NCBI GenBank assembly: GCA_016208315.1 | Contig: JACQYF010000048.1 | Coordinates: 1-55,573, forward strand | Direction: 5' to 3' | Origin: Chloroflexota bacterium | GTDB lineage: Bacteria; Chloroflexota; Anaerolineae; UBA4142 | Length of the DNA: 55,573 nt | Shown: one piece after another, positions 50,157 to 55,573 of the stretch | Numbering within the stretch: position 1 is the stretch's first letter | Layout: each line of letters begins with the position of its first letter | The notes under the pieces: model-generated | Databases searched by the model: none | Told to the model about the DNA's origin: nothing | Seen by the model: only the letters and a program-made list of their open reading frames with translations | Position numbers and translations under genes: made by a program

Positions 50157-52139
50157 ATGGGAATGAACCTCACTCAAAAGCTCATCGCGTCCCATCTCGT
50201 CGCCGGCGAGATGAAAGCCGGAACAGAAATCGGGATCGCGATTGATCAGACCTTGATTCAGGATGCGACCGGCACGATGGTCTGGCTGCAATTCGAGCAG
50301 ATGGGCGTGGCGCGCGTCAAGAACCGCGTCTGCGTGCAGTACATTGACCACAACCTGCTGCAAACCAGCTTTGAAAACGCCGACGACCACCTCTTTCTCC
50401 AATCCATGTCGGCGAAATATGGCGCGATCTTCTCCCGTCCCGGCAATGGCATCTCGCATTTCGCGCACTTGGAGCGATTCGACCGGCCAGGCGAAACGCT
50501 CCTCGGGTCCGATTCCCACACCTCGACCGGCGGCGCGATGGCGATGCTGGCGATTGGGACCGGCGGCAGCGAAGTGGCGGCGGCGATGGCGGGGCAGCCG
50601 TTCTACTTCAAGATGCCCCGCGTCGTGCGCATGCAGCTGGTCGGCGCATTCCCGGAATGGGTCTCGGCCAAGGACTTGATTCTCGAATTGCTACGCCGCA
50701 TGACCGTCAAGGGCGGGCTGAACCAAGTGATGGAATACACCGGTCCCGCGCTCGACAAGATGACCGTCTCCGAACGCGCGACGGTCGCGAACATGAACCA
50801 AGAGCTGGGCGCGACCGCGGGCGTTTTTCCGAGCGACGAGCAGACCCGGCGCTTTATGCGCGCGCAACATCGCGAGCCGGAATGGCGCGCGCTGGCCGCC
50901 GACGCGGATGCCGGCTATGACGAAGAAATCGAGATTGACCTTTCGAAACTTGAACCCTTGATCGCCAAACCGCACAGTCCCGACAACGTCGTGCCCGTGC
51001 GCGAGATTGCGGGCTTGCCGGTACGCCAGGTTTGCGTCGGCTCGTCGGTCAATTCGTCGTACCGCGACTTGAAAGTGACGGCCGAAATCGTGAAAGGCAA
51101 ACACGTCGCGCCGAACCTGCACATGACACTTTCGCCCGGCTCGCGCCAGATCCTCATCAATCTTGAAAAAGACGGCGCGATGCTCGATATGGCGCTCGCC
51201 GGCGTACGCGGGTTGGAGGTCGCGTGCGGGCCGTGCATCGGCATGGGCGCTGCGCCGCCGAGCCGCGGCCCGAGCATTCGCACATTCAACCGCAATTTTC
51301 CCGGGCGCAGCGGCACCGCGGACGACGAGGTTTACCTGTGCAGTCCCGAAGTGGCCGCGGCGACCGCGCTCACCGGCGTGCTCACCGATCCGCGCACGCT
51401 GGGCCAGCCGCCGCGCGTCCGCGAGCCGGACGATTACATCATTTACACCGACGATTTCATCTTTCCCTCGAACGGCGGCCAACCCGTCGAAATCGTGATG
51501 GGGCCGAACATCAAGCCGGTGCCGGTCCCTGAACCGCTAGCGGACGAAATCAAAGGCGAGGTCTTGCTCAAGACGCGCGACAACATCTCGACCGACGATA
51601 TTCTGCCCGGCGGCGCGCGCGTCCTGCCGCTGCGCTCGAACATTCCGGCGATCAGCGAGCATACCTTCGAGTACGTGGATGCGACTTTTCCGCAGCGCGC
51701 GCGCGAAAAAGGCGGCGGGCTAATTGTGGGCGGGGAGAATTACGGGCAAGGGTCGTCGCGCGAGCACGCCGCGATCGCGCCGATGTTTCTGGGCGTCAAG
51801 GCGGTTCTGGCGAAATCGTTCGCGCGGATTCACTGGAGTAATCTGATCAACTGGGGAATTTTGCCGGTGACGTTCGCCAATGCGGCAGATTACGCGCGCG
51901 TCGAAGAGCGAGATTTGCTCGAGTTGTACGGCGTCCGCGAGGCAATCTCAAGCGGCAAAGAACTCGCCGTGCGTGACGTGACCAAAGGCCTGACGTTCGC
52001 CGTCACGCACGACCTGAGCAAACGACAAATCGAGATTCTCCTCGATGGCGGGTTGCTCAATCACATTCGCAAGTCGCAAGTCACAGGTCGCAGGTCGCAC
52101 GTCACAGGTCCCAAGCCGCAGGTCACAGGTCACGCATAG
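50157..52139 (+). CDS. Aconitate hydratase, putative Aquifex-type
   Basis: 660 aa, GGAGA 6 bases before the ATG. Enzyme of the TCA cycle interconverting citrate and isocitrate. The iron-sulfur cysteines are Cys293 (RQVCVGSSVNSSYRDL) and Cys357/Cys360 (ACGPCIGMG). The substrate-binding parts SDSHTSTGGAMAMLAIGTGG, SPGSRQILINLEKDG and the C-terminal swivel KTRDNISTDDILPGG and GENYGQGSSREHAAIAP are all present. Length is near that of the short aconitase group I recall as TIGR01342. The last 22 residues (639-660) are encoded by an AAGTCACAGGTC repeat and have no homologous counterpart. Confidence 0.92.
   Translation: MGMNLTQKLIASHLVAGEMKAGTEIGIAIDQTLIQDATGTMVWLQFEQMGVARVKNRVCVQYIDHNLLQTSFENADDHLFLQSMSAKYGAIFSRPGNGISHFAHLERFDRPGETLLGSDSHTSTGGAMAMLAIGTGGSEVAAAMAGQPFYFKMPRVVRMQLVGAFPEWVSAKDLILELLRRMTVKGGLNQVMEYTGPALDKMTVSERATVANMNQELGATAGVFPSDEQTRRFMRAQHREPEWRALAADADAGYDEEIEIDLSKLEPLIAKPHSPDNVVPVREIAGLPVRQVCVGSSVNSSYRDLKVTAEIVKGKHVAPNLHMTLSPGSRQILINLEKDGAMLDMALAGVRGLEVACGPCIGMGAAPPSRGPSIRTFNRNFPGRSGTADDEVYLCSPEVAAATALTGVLTDPRTLGQPPRVREPDDYIIYTDDFIFPSNGGQPVEIVMGPNIKPVPVPEPLADEIKGEVLLKTRDNISTDDILPGGARVLPLRSNIPAISEHTFEYVDATFPQRAREKGGGLIVGGENYGQGSSREHAAIAPMFLGVKAVLAKSFARIHWSNLINWGILPVTFANAADYARVEERDLLELYGVREAISSGKELAVRDVTKGLTFAVTHDLSKRQIEILLDGGLLNHIRKSQVTGRRSHVTGPKPQVTGHA
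52072..52139. repeat. Iterated GTCACAGGTCGC repeat forming the aconitase tail
   Basis: Six to seven units of GCAGGTCACAGG type, continuing past the TAG. The translated part reads SQVTGRRSHVTGPKPQVTG. Confidence 0.88.
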
Positions 52140-52171
52140 CATCGTAAAGACCTGGGACCTGAGACATGGGA

Positions 52172-52474
52172 CTAGCTTCGGCGCCGCGCGCGAGTGCGCG
52201 CTGCCTTGCGCGCGGAAGCGGATCGCGCGGCGGCGGGACGCGCGGCGGAGGCGGCGCCACCTTTCCGTCCACCCTTGCGCGCGGGCGCTTTGTTCACGGG
52301 CTTGCCGCGCCCCGCACCGCTTTTTTCGCCGCCGCCATACATCGCGTTGACGGTCGCCCAGGCGCGGCGCTTGGCTTCCTTCTCGGATATGCCCCGCTGG
52401 GTATAGCCCCGCGCGATCTCTTCTGCCTGGCGTTTTTGCTTCTCCGTATATTTCGCTTTCGATCCCCTTGCCAT
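52172..52474 (-). CDS. Small basic histone-H1-like / plasmid-stabilisation-type protein
   Basis: 100 aa with AGGAGGTGA before the ATG. The N-terminal 45 residues (KYTEKQKRQAEEIARGYTQRG, EAKRRAWATVNAMYGGG) follow a small conserved family often labelled plasmid stabilisation protein. The second half is Lys/Arg/Ala/Pro-rich, as in histone-H1-like DNA-compacting tails. The mean charge is strongly positive, so nucleoid binding is likely. The role is not proven. Confidence 0.82.
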   Translation of the reverse strand: MARGSKAKYTEKQKRQAEEIARGYTQRGISEKEAKRRAWATVNAMYGGGEKSGAGRGKPVNKAPARKGGRKGGAASAARPAAARSASARKAARTRARRRS

Positions 52475-52486
52475 TTTTCACCTCCT

Positions 52487-52526
52487 AAAAGCCAGAGTGG
52501 GCGATCTACTGCGTTCGCCCACTCTG
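52487..52526 (-). terminator. Terminator of the SDR gene
   Basis: A perfect 12-bp stem (CAGAGTGGGCGA/TCGCCCACTCTG) and 10-base loop are followed by GCTTTT on the minus strand. The hairpin base lies 18 bases from the SDR stop and directly abuts the ribosome site of the next gene. Confidence 0.75.
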
Positions 52527-52544
52527 CTTTCCTGCTCTTGCCGT

Positions 52545-53333
52545 TTACTCGACTACGATCAAGTTGCCCGTCACACTCTCCCCGGCCTCGCTGACCAGGA
52601 AGAGCACGGCGGTCACGATCTCCTCAGCGCCTTCCAGCGAATCGTCGTCCAGCGGCAACGGGGAATTTGCCGACAGGTCATCGCGCGATCCCCGCATCGT
52701 ATTGGATAGACCGGCCGCTTGTCTCTGAATCGCCGGCGTGCGGACCGCGCCGGGCGCGAGCGCGTTGACGTTGATCCCATGCGGACCGTACTCGATCGCC
52801 AGCGCCTTGCTGATGATCGCAACGCTGCTCTCGGTGACCTCGCGGCTCACCGGTTCGGAGGGTGGTTTCATCGCCTCCAGCGAGGCGATATTCACGATCC
52901 GTCCGCCGCGTCTTGCTTCGAGCATTTCCCGCGCGGCGGCATCGCAATAGTAATACACACCTTTCACGTGTGAACTTAACACCTTGCTCCACAGACCTTG
53001 CACGGTGGGTAATACCGGCGAAAACGAAAAAGTGGCCGACGTGTTCACCAGAATGTCCAACGCACCGAGGCGTTCCACGGTTTGCTGCGCCAACCGGCGA
53101 GCATCTTCGGCGCTACACGCGTCCGCCAACATCGCTTCGGCGTAGCCGCCTCTTTCCTTGATGTCTTGCACGGTCCGATATGCCGCTTCCAAATTGCTGT
53201 CCGCGATCATCACCGCGGCGCCGGATTGTGCGAGAGCCAACGCGATGCACTGGCCGATGCCTCTCGCTCCTCCGGTGACGACCGCTGCCTTGCCCTTTAG
53301 ATCAACTAGCTCTTCAATCGTCTGCGTGTCCAT
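52545..53333 (-). CDS. SDR-fold protein without the catalytic YxxxK
   Basis: 262 aa from ATG 53333, with AGGAG 5-6 bases upstream. The nucleotide loop TGGARGIGQCIALALAQ is intact, as are NTSATFSFSP and EYGPHGINVNALAPGAV. The active site is not: the expected Tyr and Lys 13 and 17 residues after Ser151 (NIASLEA) are Arg164 and Glu168 (REVTE), and the Asn near 122 is His (SSHVKG). It probably binds NAD(P) without normal SDR catalysis, as a regulator or with a different chemistry. It has its own promoter and an operator-like palindrome. Confidence 0.85.
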   Translation of the reverse strand: MDTQTIEELVDLKGKAAVVTGGARGIGQCIALALAQSGAAVMIADSNLEAAYRTVQDIKERGGYAEAMLADACSAEDARRLAQQTVERLGALDILVNTSATFSFSPVLPTVQGLWSKVLSSHVKGVYYYCDAAAREMLEARRGGRIVNIASLEAMKPPSEPVSREVTESSVAIISKALAIEYGPHGINVNALAPGAVRTPAIQRQAAGLSNTMRGSRDDLSANSPLPLDDDSLEGAEEIVTAVLFLVSEAGESVTGNLIVVE

Positions 53334-53360
53334 GTATGGCTCCTGAACGAGATTGAATGC

Positions 53361-53377
53361 CATGACCTTGGGTCATG
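53361..53377. promoter_or_regulatory. Perfect operator-like palindrome in the SDR leader
   Basis: CATGACCttgGGTCATG, 7-bp arms with a 3-base centre, 28 bases before the SDR start codon and about 55 bases after the predicted transcription start. The position suits a repressor block or a stem in the leader RNA. Confidence 0.45.
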
Positions 53378-53439
53378 TTGAGTTTGGCGGTCACGCTATC
53401 TCCCGGGCCGCAGCCATTGCGACATAGATAGCTAACCCT

Positions 53440-53468
53440 ATTGTACTTCGCTTGCGCGAATTTATCAA
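53440..53468 (-). promoter_or_regulatory. Promoter of the SDR gene
   Basis: Minus strand TTGATA (53468-53463), a 17-base spacer and TACAAT (53445-53440). Each box matches 5 of 6. Confidence 0.65.
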
Positions 53469-53530
53469 TGCCCCATTGGGCACGGGCGAATGAATTCGCG
53501 GCAACCCATGGCGAAATCGGCCTCCGCCGA

Positions 53531-53581
53531 TTGAAACCAGTCGCCGCAGGGCGACTTTGCTTTGCGTTGCCGCGGTTTCAA
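53531..53581. repeat. TTGAAACC/GGTTTCAA inverted repeat
   Basis: 8-bp outer arms and an inner AGTCGCC/GGCGACT hairpin. The TGA of the lipoprotein gene (53578-53580) is within the outer arm. The GAATTCGCGGCAACCC stretch at 53490-53508 probably belongs to the same repeat region. Confidence 0.75.
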
Positions 53582-54276
53582 CCGCTCGTAATGCGCTCTA
53601 TTTTCCACGCGCCGTCTTCTTTGACGAGCATGAAAAGCCGGTCCACTGGACTGGCATAATTCAATGTGACTCGAAAAGTGATTTGGTTGGGATTCGTGGC
53701 CGGCTCCATCATCGCAACATTGAACGACGGCACCGGCAACCGTATGCCGGCGAGTAGCGGCACCGGCGTGCCGCTTTGCGCCTGCGCCTGCTGCGCGCGG
53801 CTCAGATACTTGACGCTGGTACTGCCGCTCGGATCTATCGAAAGCGCCGAAATGAACTTTTTGATCGTCTCCTCGGCGAGCACCGCCTCCGTCGCGAGCG
53901 TCGGCGCGGCGCTGGGCGTGAGCACGCGCACCTCGTTCGCGAGCAGCGCGCCCGCCGTCGTCGTCTGACCCGAGATCTGGATCAACATGCCAGGTCGAAC
54001 GTTTTCCAGCGACACAACATTGCTATTCGTATCGCTGATGGTCGCGGCGTCGGCGACCACGACCGTCGTGAAACCCTGCGCGGTCCGAGGGATCGTGATC
54101 GTGCGTGTGCTCGCCGAGACGCTGTCCACTTGCGCGGCCAAAGTAAGCGGCGGGCCTTGCGGCGCGAGTGTGGGCGTCGGCTGCGCGCTCAGCCCGCAGC
54201 CCGCCGCGCCGACCGTAAGCAGAATGGCGGCGAGCAATTGGCGGACGTGGCGAGAGAATCGGTTATGGCGTCGCAT
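53578..54276 (-). CDS. Exported lipoprotein with DUF5666-like part
   Basis: 232 aa. The signal peptide ends LTVGAAGC, a usable lipobox. Residues about 45-120 (QVDSVSASTRTITIPR, VRPGMLIQISGQTTTAGALLANEVRVL) look like a small OB/DUF5666-like beta barrel. A separate C-terminal beta domain (about 130-232) with an SVKYLSRAQQAQAQSG and DRLFMLVKEDGAWKIERI ending resembles NTF2-like or DUF4878-type folds. The stop codon is given by a repeat. Function is unknown. Confidence 0.75.
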   Translation of the reverse strand: MRRHNRFSRHVRQLLAAILLTVGAAGCGLSAQPTPTLAPQGPPLTLAAQVDSVSASTRTITIPRTAQGFTTVVVADAATISDTNSNVVSLENVRPGMLIQISGQTTTAGALLANEVRVLTPSAAPTLATEAVLAEETIKKFISALSIDPSGSTSVKYLSRAQQAQAQSGTPVPLLAGIRLPVPSFNVAMMEPATNPNQITFRVTLNYASPVDRLFMLVKEDGAWKIERITSG

Positions 54277-54291
54277 TTGGGTTTCGCCGAG

Positions 54292-54573
54292 CTACCGATA
54301 CAACCGGTTTCCAGAGGAACGTGCGTGCGGACGTAGCTGACGCTTGAGAAGTTCATGGCGCAGGTTAGGTCCCGAGAAAGGCAATCCAAACAAAGGCGCA
54401 ATCGCGCTCACGTCAAAGACCCCACACGCGAGAAACACCAATCCCGCCGTACCGACCGCCGCGCCGTGTAACGTGTCAAACCAATAAAGCGCGAGTAGGA
54501 TCAGCAAACCGCCCAAAACTCCTTGCGCCGCGCGCCCCGACGTACCGCCGAGAAACTTGAAAAAGCCGATCAT
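54292..54573 (-). CDS. DUF2892-type small membrane protein
   Basis: 93 aa with GGAGG before the ATG. Two membrane helices (about 16-30 and 37-53) surround YWFDTLHGAAVGTAGLVFLACG, then ACGVFDVSAIAPLFGLPF, typical of the DUF2892 family (rhodanese YgaP-like membrane half). The usual CPLY stretch after the second helix is here IAPLFG, so the Cys is missing. Its function is unknown. Confidence 0.82.
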   Translation of the reverse strand: MIGFFKFLGGTSGRAAQGVLGGLLILLALYWFDTLHGAAVGTAGLVFLACGVFDVSAIAPLFGLPFSGPNLRHELLKRQLRPHARSSGNRLYR

Positions 54574-54621
54574 CTTTTTCCTCCCACTCGTTGTAACGAA
54601 CGCGGCCAGGCGCTGTTACCC

Positions 54622-55573
54622 CTAGCGCGCCGCCAGCTCCGTTTGCATTTGCAAGTAGCGCATCACGTCCGCGCGCCGCAACATGCCGACTAAGCGGCCC
54701 TCCTGCACGACGGGAATCTGGCGAATATCCCGACTCGCAAAATCACTCAAGGCCTGCGACGCGTCTTCGCGCGGCGTGGCGATGGTTAATTTGTCCGCGG
54801 GCGTCATGACGTGCGAGACGGTCGTCCGATCCCACTGCTCACGCGGCACCTGACGCACGTCCACCAGACTCACCAGCCCGATCAAGCGCTCGCCCTCCAG
54901 CACGGGGAAGGCGCGCTCGTCGGTATTCATGATATAGTCGTATACCAACTCGTTCAGGGTGAGGTTCGGCGGCACGCTGATCGCTTCGGGCCGCATCAGC
55001 GTTGCCACGGGGACCCCTTCGAGCATGTCTTCCACAACAACTTGGCGATAGCTTTGGATCGCCGCGTTGTTCAGAAACCAGCCGATGAAGGCCAGCCAGA
55101 TGCCGCCGATGATGCCGCTCCCGAAGAACGGAACCTCGACTCCAAAGATCATCGAAATGCCGATGACGATCAGCAACCACGCGACTCCTTGACCGACCCA
55201 CGAGGCCCAGCGCGTGGCGCGCCGCAGGTTATTCGTCGCCGCCCAAAAGATCGAGCGCAGCACGCGGCCGCCGTCCAGGGGGAAACCGGGGAGCATGTTA
55301 AAGATGCCGAGCACGATGTTGATCGGCCCGAGCCACAGCAAGAGCGTCGTGACCGGATCCAGCCGGCTCAACACTGTCATGGGTCCGGCAATCGCCCCAC
55401 CGTTCAAGAACGCGCTCGCGCCTCCCACGAACAAAAAGATTACGCCGAGGACGAGACTGGTCACGGGGCCGACAATCGCCATGAGAAATTCCGTGTCGGG
55501 CGAAGGGGGTTCGCGTTCGATATTGGACACGCCGCCAAAGAGAAACAGCGTAATTCGGTTCACCGGCAGACCG
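54622..55573 (-). CDS. Site-2 protease (M50) with two CBS domains, partial
   Basis: The gene is cut by the window end: the frame runs on past 55573 and the HExxH helix lies outside. The visible part has NRITLFLFGGVSNI, the conserved third motif NMLPGFPLDGGRVLRSIFW (metal-binding Asp), several membrane helices, and two CBS domains (about 70 residues each: VATLMRPEAISVPPN and VSHVMTPADKLTIATPRED) that usually bind adenine nucleotides. It is an intramembrane protease, possibly releasing an anti-sigma factor or similar target. Target unknown. Confidence 0.93.
   Translation of the reverse strand, partial: GLPVNRITLFLFGGVSNIEREPPSPDTEFLMAIVGPVTSLVLGVIFLFVGGASAFLNGGAIAGPMTVLSRLDPVTTLLLWLGPINIVLGIFNMLPGFPLDGGRVLRSIFWAATNNLRRATRWASWVGQGVAWLLIVIGISMIFGVEVPFFGSGIIGGIWLAFIGWFLNNAAIQSYRQVVVEDMLEGVPVATLMRPEAISVPPNLTLNELVYDYIMNTDERAFPVLEGERLIGLVSLVDVRQVPREQWDRTTVSHVMTPADKLTIATPREDASQALSDFASRDIRQIPVVQEGRLVGMLRRADVMRYLQMQTELAAR

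Noticed and set aside
53531..53581. ATTGAAAC motifs that resemble the end of CRISPR repeats
   Set aside because: Only isolated copies exist, with inverted arms and no regular spacers; no cas gene is in the window.
1..55573. Prophage, transposase, integrase, tRNA or rRNA genes
   Set aside because: I looked for typical motifs and found none; the many short palindromes have no transposase gene within the window.

Overview
This is a GC-rich bacterial chromosome segment of 55.6 kb with about 48 protein genes and no rRNA, tRNA, phage, transposase or CRISPR array that I can see. The best guess for the source is a Chloroflexota (Anaerolineae-like) bacterium, often seen only as metagenome bins. This is inference. 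It rests on the mix of gene families (GH4, CHASE2 cyclase plus FecR, kinase fused to an FGE domain, RIO-type kinase), a secreted protein ending in a PLFLPL-type tail of the kind I associate with this phylum, and a very high load of short palindromic repeats.

Layout. 0-6.8 kb, plus strand: a sensor histidine kinase, two small membrane proteins, an erythromycin-esterase-like lipoprotein, a transmembrane Ser/Thr kinase with an FGE-sulfatase domain, and a nitroreductase. 6.8-11.7 kb, minus: a GH4 glucosidase/galactosidase and a very large GH13 protein. 12-17.3 kb, plus: a secreted 14-repeat beta-propeller protein and a metallo-beta-lactamase/beta-CASP protein with a long unusual C-terminus. 17.3-22.8 kb, minus: FecR protein, CHASE2 adenylate cyclase, a lipoprotein and an Eis-like acetyltransferase. 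22.9-28.6 kb: a signalling block of a MEDS/PAS/GAF histidine kinase, a LuxR-type regulator, a single-domain receiver and a second PAS/GAF histidine kinase. 28.7-31.2 kb, minus: an MFS transporter and a RIO-like kinase, preceded by a leader region with a consensus promoter, a 20-codon ORF and two hairpin terminators.

31.2-47.5 kb, minus: a compact run of about 16 genes, many overlapping by 4 bases, that looks like one glycoconjugate pathway. It holds an NAD-dependent epimerase, a zinc-type dehydrogenase and a Gfo/Idh oxidoreductase, a sugar nucleotidyltransferase, two GT4 and four CgeB-like glycosyltransferases, a SAM methyltransferase, a WNEPNN glycosidase-like protein, a PIG-L deacetylase, a CelD-type acyltransferase, and a phosphoribosyltransferase-like protein with a kinase-like C-terminal half. 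A 27-codon ORF sits at its head. 47.6-55.6 kb: mostly stress and maintenance genes (alpha/beta hydrolase, DUF2267, DUF5335, phosphoribosyltransferase, Aquifex-type aconitase, a histone-H1-like basic protein, an SDR protein that has lost its active site, two small envelope proteins, and a CBS-domain site-2 protease cut by the window end).

The two observations I would follow first are these. (1) Several unrelated palindromic repeat families lie not only between genes but in frame inside genes: three in the beta-CASP protein, two in the phosphoribosyltransferase-kinase protein, one in the GH13 protein and a C-terminal tail on aconitase. Others supply stop codons. (2) The promoter/leader-ORF/double-terminator arrangement ahead of the RIO kinase and MFS genes looks like a ribosome-sensing attenuator.
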